Shown here in pieces: positions 53,918 through 62,367 of a DNA stretch of 64,000 nucleotides. A program made the translations under genes and the position numbers. Source of the stretch: a virus. Numbering within the stretch: position 1 is the first letter of the stretch; the number at the start of each line of letters is the position of its first letter. The stretch covers positions 1-64,000 of the IMG/VR virus record IMGVR_UViG_3300032323_003820, one strand, 5' to 3'. A model generated the notes under the pieces. That model saw only the letters and a program-made list of their open reading frames with translations, was not told the origin of the DNA and ran no database searches.

Positions 53918-54337
53918 TTAGATGATGTTAATCTTATTTTTTCTTTTTTCAGTGTCCTTGTTATATTTCGGAATATAAACCGTAAGGATACCGTCAGAGA
54001 TTGTTGCTTCAATTGTTGAAGAGTTGTATGTGTTATTCAGTTTAACTCTTTTACTTATTGTTTTTTGTTTTTCAACCCCGTTAACTTTATATTTTCTTAG
54101 ACCTTCCAACACTAATTCAGAACCCTCTACAGTAATTTCTAAATTTTCTTTGTTGAAACCTGGTACTTCAAAATGAAGATACGCTCCGTCTTTTACGTGA
54201 TTTATTTCATAATCCTCATCTTTTACATACTCTGTCTGCTCGTCAACTGGAACTAAACGATAGGTACTTGAGTAATAAGTTGATGGAGAATTGAAGAACT
54301 TGTCAAACAATTTGTTAAAATCATTTCCGTAAATCAT
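53918..54337 (-). CDS. Hsp20 small heat-shock protein
   Basis: 139 residues. The alpha-crystallin domain spans about 45-130: AYLHFEVPGFNKENLEITVEG, LVLEGLRKY, KRVKLNNTYN and the closing ATISDGILTVYIPKY. Such holdases bind unfolding proteins and pass them to ClpB/DnaK-type machines. No TATTTATA motif precedes it. It is divergent from the ClpC-like gene over a 209-bp spacer, so the two chaperone genes share a control region. Confidence 0.9.
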   Translation of the reverse strand: MIYGNDFNKLFDKFFNSPSTYYSSTYRLVPVDEQTEYVKDEDYEINHVKDGAYLHFEVPGFNKENLEITVEGSELVLEGLRKYKVNGVEKQKTISKRVKLNNTYNSSTIEATISDGILTVYIPKYNKDTEKRKNKINII

Positions 54338-54486
54338 AGTTTTTAATTTTTTTAAATTTATTTATTTTTCCTGATATATTCAAACAGCATACCAACTCAT
54401 TCTATATGACATAGTGTCTTATTTATTTTTTATTTAATGACAAGTTGTCTGTTTAATATTTTTCATCCTGTTTATTTGTCAATAAA

Positions 54487-54518
54487 TTTGTTTGTGTCCG
54501 ATAATTGATGGATATTTG
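54487..54518 (+). promoter_or_regulatory. Candidate host-type promoter of the clpC-like gene
   Basis: TTTG (54487-54490), 20 nt, GATATTTG (54511-54518; one mismatch to TAnnTTTG). It stands 28 nt before the ATG at 54547. Same spacing as the tmRNA promoter. Confidence 0.45.
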
Positions 54519-54546
54519 TAAAAATTAAACATAAAATCTAAAAATT

Positions 54547-56553
54547 ATGAATGAATTAATGGATGATGACGATAAGCAAACGAGTAAGAAAAAGAATACA
54601 GATAGTTCTACTCCCGTTTTAGATAATTTCAGTCGAGACTTAATCAAACTTGCTGAAATGGGTAAACTCGACCCTGTTATTGGTCGAGAAAAAGAAATTT
54701 TGAGAATTGCCCAAATTCTTTCGAGAAGAAAGAAAAATAATCCTGTAATAATTGGAGAACCTGGTTGTGGTAAAACCGCTATCGTAGAAGGATTGGCCAT
54801 TAAGATTTATAATGGTGAGTGTCCGAGAAATTTAGTCGATAAAAGGATAGTCGCTTTAGACCTAACTTCAGTTGTTGCTGGTACAAAGTATCGTGGACAA
54901 TTCGAAGAAAGGATGAAAGTCATCATGGAAGAACTACAGCAAAACCCTAACATTATTGTATTCATCGATGAAATACATACGTTGGTTGGTTCAGGAAATG
55001 CTGCAGGGTCGATGGATGGTTCAAATATATTCAAACCCGCATTAGCTCGTGGTGAACTCCAATGCATTGGAGCAACAACTTCTGATGAGTTCCGTAAATC
55101 ATTCGAAAAAGATGGAGCATTGGAAAGAAGATTTCAGAAAGTTGTGGTTGACTCTGCAACAGTTGCTGAAACTATAGAAATATTGAAAAACGTTCGTGAT
55201 AAGTATGAAACTTTCCATAAAGTGACCTACACCGATGAAATAATTGAAACTTGTGTGAAACTTGCAGACAAGTATATTACAGACAGAGAGTTTCCTGATA
55301 AAGCTTTCGACATCTTGGATGAAGTTGGAGCTAGGATGCAAACTGAACTCAAGGTTCCTGAAGTTATTGATGATTTGAAGAAAAAAGCTGCGGAACTCAG
55401 ACAAATGAAGATGGACGTGGTTAAAAAACAAAACTACGAACAAGCCGCGGAACTGAGGGATAAAGAAAAGAAACTTATCACAAAACTCGAAAGTGAAAAG
55501 AAGAAGTTCGAGGAACAACTTCAAAAAGAAAAACAACCAATCACTTTAGAAGATGTTTATGATGTTGTTTCCACAATAACCAAAATCCCTGTTTCTAAAA
55601 TGTCCGTGGACGATGTCAAAACTCTTGTCAACTTGGATAAAGAACTTGTGGGTAAAGTTATTGGTCAAGACGATGCTGTTCTCAAAATTGTTAAATCAAT
55701 CAAGAGAAACAGACTCGGAATCAAAGACCCGAATAGACCTATTGGAACATTTGTATTTTTGGGCTCTACTGGTGTCGGTAAGACCTATTTGGCAAAACAA
55801 CTCGCTAAAGAAATGTTTGGTAGTGAGGAATCTCTGATTAGGGTTGATATGAGTGAATACCAAGAGAAACACACTATTTCAAAATTGGTAGGTGCTCCTC
55901 CCGGATATGTTGGATATGATGAAGGTGGTCAACTCACTGAGAAGGTGAAAAATAAACCTTACGCAGTAATACTTTTCGATGAGGTAGAAAAAGCTCATAA
56001 AGACATTTTCTCAATCCTCCTTCAAATCATGGATGATGGTTATGTTACCGATAGTTTGGGACGTAAGATTAATTTTAAAAATACCCTCATCATCCTCACA
56101 TCAAATTTGGGTGTAAAGAAATTTCAAGAATTTGGTGCAGGTATCGGGTTTGGAACTAACTCATATTCAAATGAGGAAGCGAAGAAACAAATCTTGATGA
56201 AAGAAATGAAAAATTTCTTCTCACCGGAATTTCTCAACAGAATAGATGATACCATTATGTTTAATACTCTATCTGAGGAAGATATCAAGAAAATAACCCG
56301 CATAGAGTTAGACAAATTGGTCAATAGATTGTCGGAAATGAAATACAAAATCAAATACAACGAGTCCGTGGTTGAGTATATAGCAAAAATTGGTTACGAT
56401 AGTACCTATGGTGCTCGTCCAATGAAAAGAGCAATTCAGGATAAAGTTGAAGACTTTTTATCTGAAGAAGTTCTTCTTGGTAAACTTAAAGAGAACACAC
56501 AGTATGTTCTCAAAGTAGAAGAAGAAACGGTTAAGATTACAAAGGGTAAGTAG
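54547..56553 (+). CDS. clpC: ClpC-like AAA+ unfoldase lacking the N-domain
   Basis: 668 residues (ClpC/ClpB usually 810-860). AAA-1: Walker A GEPGCGKT (70-77) and IIVFIDEIHTLVG. The middle has a UVR motif (NYEQAAELRDKEKK, about 296-309), a ClpC mark, and no long ClpB M-domain. AAA-2: Walker A GSTGVGKT (406-413), VDMSEYQEKH, GAPPGYVGYDEGG and VILFDEVEKAHKDIF. A GIGFG loop near residue 535 sits where ClpA/ClpC carry the ClpP-docking tripeptide. The Clp_N adaptor domain is absent, only a 25-residue acidic/basic tail remaining. Inference: it may dock to host ClpP with altered substrate choice. Confidence 0.9.
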   Translation: MNELMDDDDKQTSKKKNTDSSTPVLDNFSRDLIKLAEMGKLDPVIGREKEILRIAQILSRRKKNNPVIIGEPGCGKTAIVEGLAIKIYNGECPRNLVDKRIVALDLTSVVAGTKYRGQFEERMKVIMEELQQNPNIIVFIDEIHTLVGSGNAAGSMDGSNIFKPALARGELQCIGATTSDEFRKSFEKDGALERRFQKVVVDSATVAETIEILKNVRDKYETFHKVTYTDEIIETCVKLADKYITDREFPDKAFDILDEVGARMQTELKVPEVIDDLKKKAAELRQMKMDVVKKQNYEQAAELRDKEKKLITKLESEKKKFEEQLQKEKQPITLEDVYDVVSTITKIPVSKMSVDDVKTLVNLDKELVGKVIGQDDAVLKIVKSIKRNRLGIKDPNRPIGTFVFLGSTGVGKTYLAKQLAKEMFGSEESLIRVDMSEYQEKHTISKLVGAPPGYVGYDEGGQLTEKVKNKPYAVILFDEVEKAHKDIFSILLQIMDDGYVTDSLGRKINFKNTLIILTSNLGVKKFQEFGAGIGFGTNSYSNEEAKKQILMKEMKNFFSPEFLNRIDDTIMFNTLSEEDIKKITRIELDKLVNRLSEMKYKIKYNESVVEYIAKIGYDSTYGARPMKRAIQDKVEDFLSEEVLLGKLKENTQYVLKVEEETVKITKGK

Positions 56554-56583
56554 AAAAAGGAGGATTAAATCCTCCTTTTTTTT
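56554..56583 (+). terminator. Rho-independent terminator of the clpC-like gene
   Basis: GGAGGAT/ATCCTCC stem with a three-base loop, followed by eight T. The T-tract runs into the late motif at 56585. Confidence 0.9.
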
Positions 56584-56584
56584 A

Positions 56585-56592
56585 TATTTATC
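56585..56592 (+). promoter_or_regulatory. Candidate late promoter TATTTATC
   Basis: TATTTATC, ending 5 nt before the ATG at 56598, directly after the clpC terminator. Confidence 0.45.
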
Positions 56593-56597
56593 ATAGA

Positions 56598-57248
56598 ATG
56601 AAAACAAACCTCAGAAAAATTATAAGGGAAGAACTTACGGTTTTGTCAAACTTTGATAAACTCATCAACTCTTTTAGAAGTGATTTCCCTCAAGACCTTC
56701 AAAATAAAGTTGACGGCATATCCTTATATGTAAAAAACTATGTCAGAGAGAATGGGTTCAATATAAAATTTCTTAATAGTTGCAGGACGGGATTCAAAGG
56801 AGTTAGAACTAATAATTTCATAATAATTTGTTCACCAATGCAAATTGAAAACATTGGTGATTTTCTTTATACCATTTTTCATGAAATAAGACACGAAGAA
56901 CAAATGGGTAAACTAAAAATTGATAACCCTTTAACAGGACAATTGGAAGATTTTGAAAAATTATTCGAAGATTATTGGAAATTAGAGTTGGATGCAGATG
57001 AATTTGCTAAGAAAAAAATATCAGAACTTGTTTTAAAATTTGGTATACCAATCGGCACAGCTAAACAAAATTTCAGACTATCTCCTTATGTCGAAAATTA
57101 CCCAAGTACTTCCAAAATGGTGAAAAACTATATGAAAACGATAGTTGACGATATTAAGAATATGAGAAAATCAGGGATGGAATACAATGATATTGCTGAC
57201 CATCCTGTTGTCAAAAATCACTTGGAAAAATTAGAAGATTTCTTTTAA
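56598..57248 (+). CDS. Putative zinc metallopeptidase (HExxH) with N-terminal RKIIREEL tag
   Basis: 216 residues. HEIRHEEQ (95-102) gives the HExxH zinc site, and ELDADEFA (from residue 130) offers a gluzincin-type third ligand on the next helix. The first 13 residues (MKTNLRKIIREEL) match the short helix found in several virion-type proteins here. It may be packaged in the virion and act on host proteins; substrate unknown. The C-terminus overlaps the convergent peptidase gene by 4 bp. Confidence 0.6.
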   Translation: MKTNLRKIIREELTVLSNFDKLINSFRSDFPQDLQNKVDGISLYVKNYVRENGFNIKFLNSCRTGFKGVRTNNFIIICSPMQIENIGDFLYTIFHEIRHEEQMGKLKIDNPLTGQLEDFEKLFEDYWKLELDADEFAKKKISELVLKFGIPIGTAKQNFRLSPYVENYPSTSKMVKNYMKTIVDDIKNMRKSGMEYNDIADHPVVKNHLEKLEDFF

Positions 57249-58087
57249 TCCCAAAGAGAGTAATTTTTCGAAGTATCTTTTTTCTCTTTGTAATGTAAAT
57301 TGTAACCCAACAATTCTATCATTTTCTTACCAATCTCAATTCCATTATATACGTCTTCTATTACAACATATTCATTTCTGGTGTGATAGTTGTAATATCC
57401 TATTGAAAAATTGATACAAGAAAAATCAAAAGACTTTCTCAAAGCATAAACATCTGTATATGGGTGAACCATGTATTCCATAAAGTTTCGATTCATAGAT
57501 TCTGTAAGAACCTTATCACAAACTTTGAAAAAATCAGAATCTCTGTCAAATAGAACTTGTCCAAAACATTTTTCTGTGACCATCCAATTTTCAGGAGCAT
57601 CGAACTGAATTGCATAGCCTACGTTAGCAAAAAATCCTGTGTTTGCTTTCAATGAACCATGACACCCTGTTTCTTCGGAAACGAAAAATGCCGCTTTCAA
57701 ATTCGGTAATTCTTTCAATAGAGTGAGACATGCAAAAACACCACACTTATCGTCTCCACCAATTCCTGTTGGTTTACCATTACCATCTAATGCAAATAGA
57801 GAACTTTTTAATTCATCCTGAGCATTTGGAAGTTCAGATTCTTGAATGAAAATTTCATTTATCTCGTGTACGGTATCAGTGTGGGAGACCACGCAAGGAT
57901 AGAAAAAATTTTCATCCTTCACGATGTTATCTGTCTTTGTTGCATAAACGTTTTTGTATGCGTCAACAAAAAATTCTATATTGTTTTCGGTCAACCAAGT
58001 CGTCAAGTATTCAACCATTCTATCTTCTTTATAAGTTTTGGTGGGAACACTCAAAACTTCTTTAAGAAGTTGTAAATTATAGCTCAT
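57245..58087 (-). CDS. M20/M42-like zinc aminopeptidase
   Basis: 280 residues from the ATG at 58087; a GTG at 58102 is possible. Metal and catalytic blocks in order: VSHTDTVHE (His/Asp), GIGGDDKCG (bridging Asp), SEETGCHGS (catalytic Glu pair), QFDAPENW, and a late His in YNYHTRNEYV. It lacks the inserted dimerisation domain of full M20 enzymes (about 400 residues), so it is a compact form. Would trim peptides or dipeptides in the host cytoplasm. Confidence 0.7.
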   Translation of the reverse strand: MSYNLQLLKEVLSVPTKTYKEDRMVEYLTTWLTENNIEFFVDAYKNVYATKTDNIVKDENFFYPCVVSHTDTVHEINEIFIQESELPNAQDELKSSLFALDGNGKPTGIGGDDKCGVFACLTLLKELPNLKAAFFVSEETGCHGSLKANTGFFANVGYAIQFDAPENWMVTEKCFGQVLFDRDSDFFKVCDKVLTESMNRNFMEYMVHPYTDVYALRKSFDFSCINFSIGYYNYHTRNEYVVIEDVYNGIEIGKKMIELLGYNLHYKEKKDTSKNYSLWD

Positions 58088-58121
58088 ATCTAATATTTTC
58101 ACAAAGATATGAAAAAAATTT

Positions 58122-59483
58122 TTATTTTTCGTCTAAAATGTTGAAAAGTTCTGGTTGATTTAAAAATAAATTGAAATGTTGTTCGTCGAACTCATGTATT
58201 TTGTTACGGTCGTATCTACCGTCTTTGTCCTTTGTAAGAATCTGAACTTGTATTTTACCTGTAGAAGTATCAATTCCAAGAACCTGAAAAAATAAATTGG
58301 GGTCTTTAGGTGTTTTATGGACTTTACGAAAATCGTACTTGTTTTTGATTTTCCAATATAACTCATAAATTCTTTTATAGTCTTCTCCTTCTTGCTCCAT
58401 TTTTTCGATAATTGTATCCAAAGTATCTCCCCATTTTCTATTCAATTGTTCCATATCTAACAACCTACTGTTTTCGTAATCATATTGGTTATCATACCAA
58501 CCACCCAAATTACCTTTTTTATTTTCAAAATAATCTTCAAGTAATTGTTTTAAAGTTGCTCGACTATCACCCACTTCAGAATACATTTTCAAAATTTCTG
58601 AAATTGGTAATTTCACTATTTCGCGTACTAAATCTACATCCAATCCAACACTTTTGAAATACTCAATAAGTTCCTCATTTACCTGTTCGTAAGCCGTATC
58701 ATTCATTTGCTCATTTACCGCATCTGTCCACACAGATATAATGTCATCCATGTATCTAGCAAACTCATCATATAATATTCTGAAAATTTGTCGAAAATAC
58801 CCTTCTGACTTTTCATATTTAATATTGGGCATCAAGAAAGAAGAAATGTATTCTAATTTTTTTTCATTTTCTTCATCAAAATGCCAGAATGGGCCATAAC
58901 CTTCTTTCATATCCTCGTAGTCTGAATCATAAGTTCTAAATTCCCACCTACGACTGGATACCCAATTGTAAAAAGAAACGTCATCCTCACCCAACCCGAT
59001 TTTTTCTAAAAATTCATCGAAGTCATTAAAGTCCAAAGAGATTTTTGGTTCTTCATCATCGTTGTTTACCACACGAAGTATTAAAGAGTCAGCATTTTCT
59101 AACGTCCTTGCAGTAATTTCACCTCTCATGAAACTTCTAAGTTGATTGAAAAAGTTCGACCCTAAAAGTTTTTTGGTCATTTGTTCGTCTACTCCAAAAT
59201 AGTCTTTCAAATTTTTCTGAACATCATCTAATGAAACTTCATTCTCGTTAGAATCTAAAATATCGTTATTGATTAGTCTTCTAAATGACTCTACTCTACC
59301 ATTGATTTTATCTATGAAAATGTATGTTACTGTACCTTTATCATTGAACCTTTCGGACATATAACGGTTTCCACAAAAATAATGGTTTTTATCATAATGA
59401 CAGAGTGCGTCCATGGTTAAAGGTCTAACAATTGTTAAATCATCCTCGTCCAATATCACTTTAATTTGGTCTTCCATACTCAT
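58122..59483 (-). CDS. Hypothetical large acidic protein
   Basis: 453 residues, Asp/Glu/Tyr-rich, helical, no signal peptide or membrane segment. Tyr/Trp-rich pieces (YNWVSSRRWEFRTYD; GYGPFWHFDEE) may be folded cores. C-terminal beta segment (KIQVQILTKDKDGRYDRNKI). No family was recognised. Preceded by TATTTATA 5 nt from the ATG, so probably late and possibly virion-associated. Confidence 0.55.
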   Translation of the reverse strand: MSMEDQIKVILDEDDLTIVRPLTMDALCHYDKNHYFCGNRYMSERFNDKGTVTYIFIDKINGRVESFRRLINNDILDSNENEVSLDDVQKNLKDYFGVDEQMTKKLLGSNFFNQLRSFMRGEITARTLENADSLILRVVNNDDEEPKISLDFNDFDEFLEKIGLGEDDVSFYNWVSSRRWEFRTYDSDYEDMKEGYGPFWHFDEENEKKLEYISSFLMPNIKYEKSEGYFRQIFRILYDEFARYMDDIISVWTDAVNEQMNDTAYEQVNEELIEYFKSVGLDVDLVREIVKLPISEILKMYSEVGDSRATLKQLLEDYFENKKGNLGGWYDNQYDYENSRLLDMEQLNRKWGDTLDTIIEKMEQEGEDYKRIYELYWKIKNKYDFRKVHKTPKDPNLFFQVLGIDTSTGKIQVQILTKDKDGRYDRNKIHEFDEQHFNLFLNQPELFNILDEK

Positions 59484-59488
59484 AATGA

Positions 59489-59496
59489 TATAAATA
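59489..59496 (-). promoter_or_regulatory. Candidate late promoter TATTTATA
   Basis: Minus strand, 5 nt before the ATG at 59483. It lies just upstream of the -33 box of the divergent tmRNA promoter. Confidence 0.5.
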
Positions 59497-59502
59497 TTTT
59501 TG

Positions 59503-59534
59503 TTTGGTGAATAATATATTTATTCTTACCTTTG
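59503..59534 (+). promoter_or_regulatory. Host-type (Bacteroidetes) promoter of the tmRNA gene
   Basis: TTTG (59503-59506), 20-nt spacer, TACCTTTG (59527-59534), an exact match to the Bacteroidetes -33/-7 consensus TTTG/TAnnTTTG. It stands 19 nt before the predicted mature 5' end. Confidence 0.65.
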
Positions 59535-59553
59535 TAAGGTTCTTTGAAAATAT

Positions 59554-59976
59554 GGGGAAGACATGGAATCGACTGCAATATGTAGGTACAAGTGGCATGT
59601 CGGAGCTGAATTAACTCCGTAAAAACTGATTTAAAAAACAAATGGCAATACTTTTGCTAAGATGTCTGCTCTCGGTTTGATGAGAGAAGCGTCTGTTGTT
59701 GCTGCGTAATCGTAGAGAACAACACTCGGGTCGGTAAGGACATACACCTAGGAACAGAAGTCCATGAGGTCTAACAAATACCGCGTGATTCAGTTCAGGA
59801 AATTTGTTTGGTGGTGTTTTCGGTTCAAGCCAACTTAATAGGAACCGACCACAGTTGTTAGTTCTAATGGAAAAATAAGAACTATCTATTTGTTGATTGA
59901 GAACTAATCAAATAAACATGTAGTCATTTGTGGTTGCTATTGCAAGACGAGGGTTCGAGTCCCTCCTTCTCCACCA
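59554..59976 (+). ncRNA. ssrA: Transfer-messenger RNA
   Basis: 423 nt. The ends form a tRNA-like acceptor stem, GGGGAAG with CTTCTCC (one G-U pair), followed by encoded ACCA. The conserved 5' TGGAATCGAC and a T-arm GAGGG-TTCGAGT-CCCTC are present. The message part starts about 88 nt in; a hairpin (GCTCTC...GAGAG) covers the middle of the tag frame, and the following 200 nt can hold pseudoknots. tmRNA rescues ribosomes on broken mRNAs and tags their products for proteolysis. Own promoter and terminator. Confidence 0.92.
59641..59709 (+). other. tmRNA tag reading frame
   Basis: 22 sense codons and TAA. It begins NGNTFAKM and ends REASVVAA. The resume codon is either AAT (59641) or GGC (59644). 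The hydrophobic VVAA end is the kind recognised by Clp proteases. Bacteroidetes tags are usually about 9-11 residues, so this one is about twice as long. Confidence 0.7.
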
Positions 59977-60005
59977 ACAGTTTTAAAAAATGAGTTTGGA
60001 AAACT

Positions 60006-60039
60006 TAAAACCCCGTTGACAAATAGTCTCGGGGTTTTT
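60006..60039 (+). terminator. Rho-independent terminator of the tmRNA gene
   Basis: AAAACCCCG/CGGGGTTTT stem with a 14-base loop and a T-run, 30 nt after the encoded CCA end. Confidence 0.85.
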
Positions 60040-60114
60040 TGTTAGCCCAAACTTAACACAAAAAATGAGGTCATTTAACTTTAATTTTCTAATTATTGGT
60101 TTCAACAAAAAATT

Positions 60115-62367
60115 ATGTTAAGAAATTTATTTTTATTATTGGTTTTACCAATATTCAGTTTTTCCCAAGACACATTGTTCAATCAAAAGTTAGATGAAGT
60201 TAAAATTAAAAGTACAACTAAGAAAGAAACCAACATTGCAGTAATCAATATTGTAAGAAACAGTTCAGTCGTTTCTGATGGACTTTCAGTAGAGTTTATC
60301 AAAAAAACTCCTGATAGAACTGTCGGAGATGCCCTCAAAAGAGTAAATGGAGTAACAATTCAAAACGACAAGTTTGTTTTGGTTAGAGGATTATCAGATA
60401 GGTATAATTCAGCAATACTTAATAAAACTCTTCTTCCTTCAACTGAACCTGACAGAAGAGCATTTTCATTTGATATTATCCCATCTAACTTAATAGATAA
60501 TATTATTGTTTCAAAATCAGCAATCGCATCATTACCTGGCGATTTTGGTGGTGGTATAATTCAGGTGAACACTAAAGATGTATCGAAAAATTTTTTTACG
60601 ATAGGAATGGGTTCGGGTTACGGGACCGTTTCCACATTCCAAAAATTCAGCTCGGTGGAATATATTCCGTTTCCCATGAACTTTCCGTCCACATACGATT
60701 TTAGAGTTTCTTCAAATGGTGATAGAAGAGCGTTTACTAAACTAATAGGGTCTCCTAACTCTAAAACAACAAATTCATTTCCTAACCTAAATGGTAATTT
60801 GTCTTTTGGTTATAAAAAAGATAAATGGAATTTGTTAATGTCGGCAAATGCAAGAAATTCATTTTCTCTAAATTTTATTGACAGACAAGATTATCAATCA
60901 TCTACTGAATTGGCTTACAAATATAAAGACACGTCATTTACAAAAGTATTTTTGGTTAATGGGTTAATGAACCTAACTTATTTAGGTCAAAACAAATATT
61001 CTTGGAAAACATTATTTAATCACCAAATTGAAAATTCTTATCTGACAAGAAATGGTGAGAATTATGATAACGTACAAGATGTTAGAAGTAATTCTTCTAA
61101 TAATATTGTTAAGACAATTGTAAATTCACAATTTGATGGTAAGATAAAAACTTTAGATTTTAATGTTGGTTGGAACTTGATGATTAGAGACCAGCCTGAC
61201 TATAGAGTCAACCCTATTGCAAAGTCATTAGGGACGAATACAGAGTATACAACCGCTTGGAGAGACACATACAGGTTTTGGTCTGTAATGGACGAGAATT
61301 CATTCAATGGTTCGTTAAATAAGGAGATAAACGATTTCAAGGTTGGTGTATCTTATTTGAAAAAATTAAGAAATTTTAAAGCAAGAATTTTCAGATATGA
61401 TGCTGAAGATATGTTAAATGAAATAACAAATAACACTGACAAATATGGTGCCGATTTTGATTTGGGTGCTGGATATGTTCAATACGATAAAACACTTGGA
61501 AAACTCAAGGTAAATGGTGGACTTAGAACTGAATATAATTTATTCAATGTCGAAACATCAGATTTCAGCGGACAACAGGTTCAGGTGAATAGAGAGTATT
61601 TGGACTTCTTACCTTCTATCAACCTTTCATATAATTTAGAGAAAACAAAATTCAGAACTTCATTTTCCAAAACACTTTCAAGACCTGAGTTTAGAGAAGT
61701 TGCTAATTTTGCATATTACGATTTCGTAAGAAATGCACAACTCTTAGGTAATACAAATTTAGAAAAGACTGACATCTATAATTTAGACCTTAAGTGGGAA
61801 TACTATCCAAAATCAGGTGAGAATGTATCAGTCGCTCTATTCGGTAAGAACTTTGTAAGACCAATAGAACAAATAGTGGCAGATGGTTCAGTACCATCCA
61901 ATCTTCTTTTAACTTTCACAAATCCTGACAGAGCAAATGTTTATGGTATTGAATTTGAACTTAGAAAACAAATTAACAAATGGTTAGATGTTTATACAAA
62001 TTCTACAATATCAAACTCACATGTTGAAGTTAATGGGGTGGGAAGACAATTACAAGGACAATCAAACTACGTGGTTAATGGTGGTTTGAATTTCCATAAA
62101 GGAAATAATACATTTAACATTTCATATAACAGAGTGGGTGATAGAATTTCTGCAGTAGGATTTCAGGGTTATGCAGATATATTCGAAAACTCAAGAGACG
62201 TAATAGACATTGTTTACCTATTAAAAATTAAAAACGGTGAACTTAAAATCGCGGTTGGTGACATATTAGCTCAACCAACGGTATACTATCAAAAAATAAA
62301 CAACAGAGAGTTAATTAAAACAAATAACGAACAAACTCTCTCGGTTTCGCTAAACTTAAATTTATGA
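60115..62367 (+). CDS. TonB-dependent outer-membrane receptor
   Basis: 750 residues. Signal peptide MLRNLFLLLVLPIFSFSQ. Plug domain about 55-175: DRTVGDALKRVNGVTIQ, FVLVRGLSDRYN, SKSAIASLPGDFGGGIIQVN. A 22-strand-type barrel follows, ending in a beta signal (QTLSVSLNLNL). No N-terminal carboxypeptidase-like domain, usual in Bacteroidetes receptors of this class. It would import a TonB-coupled substrate, or alter phage or colicin access. The stop overlaps the next start by 4 bp, so they form an operon. Substrate unknown. Confidence 0.9.
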   Translation: MLRNLFLLLVLPIFSFSQDTLFNQKLDEVKIKSTTKKETNIAVINIVRNSSVVSDGLSVEFIKKTPDRTVGDALKRVNGVTIQNDKFVLVRGLSDRYNSAILNKTLLPSTEPDRRAFSFDIIPSNLIDNIIVSKSAIASLPGDFGGGIIQVNTKDVSKNFFTIGMGSGYGTVSTFQKFSSVEYIPFPMNFPSTYDFRVSSNGDRRAFTKLIGSPNSKTTNSFPNLNGNLSFGYKKDKWNLLMSANARNSFSLNFIDRQDYQSSTELAYKYKDTSFTKVFLVNGLMNLTYLGQNKYSWKTLFNHQIENSYLTRNGENYDNVQDVRSNSSNNIVKTIVNSQFDGKIKTLDFNVGWNLMIRDQPDYRVNPIAKSLGTNTEYTTAWRDTYRFWSVMDENSFNGSLNKEINDFKVGVSYLKKLRNFKARIFRYDAEDMLNEITNNTDKYGADFDLGAGYVQYDKTLGKLKVNGGLRTEYNLFNVETSDFSGQQVQVNREYLDFLPSINLSYNLEKTKFRTSFSKTLSRPEFREVANFAYYDFVRNAQLLGNTNLEKTDIYNLDLKWEYYPKSGENVSVALFGKNFVRPIEQIVADGSVPSNLLLTFTNPDRANVYGIEFELRKQINKWLDVYTNSTISNSHVEVNGVGRQLQGQSNYVVNGGLNFHKGNNTFNISYNRVGDRISAVGFQGYADIFENSRDVIDIVYLLKIKNGELKIAVGDILAQPTVYYQKINNRELIKTNNEQTLSVSLNLNL

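Noticed and set aside
59950-60115. tmRNA 3' end as a phage attachment site, with host chromosome to the right
   Set aside because: No integrase and no second copy of the tmRNA 3' end were seen, and a late-type motif with another phage-style gene start appears at 63637. Still worth a coverage check because the receptor genes are cellular in type.
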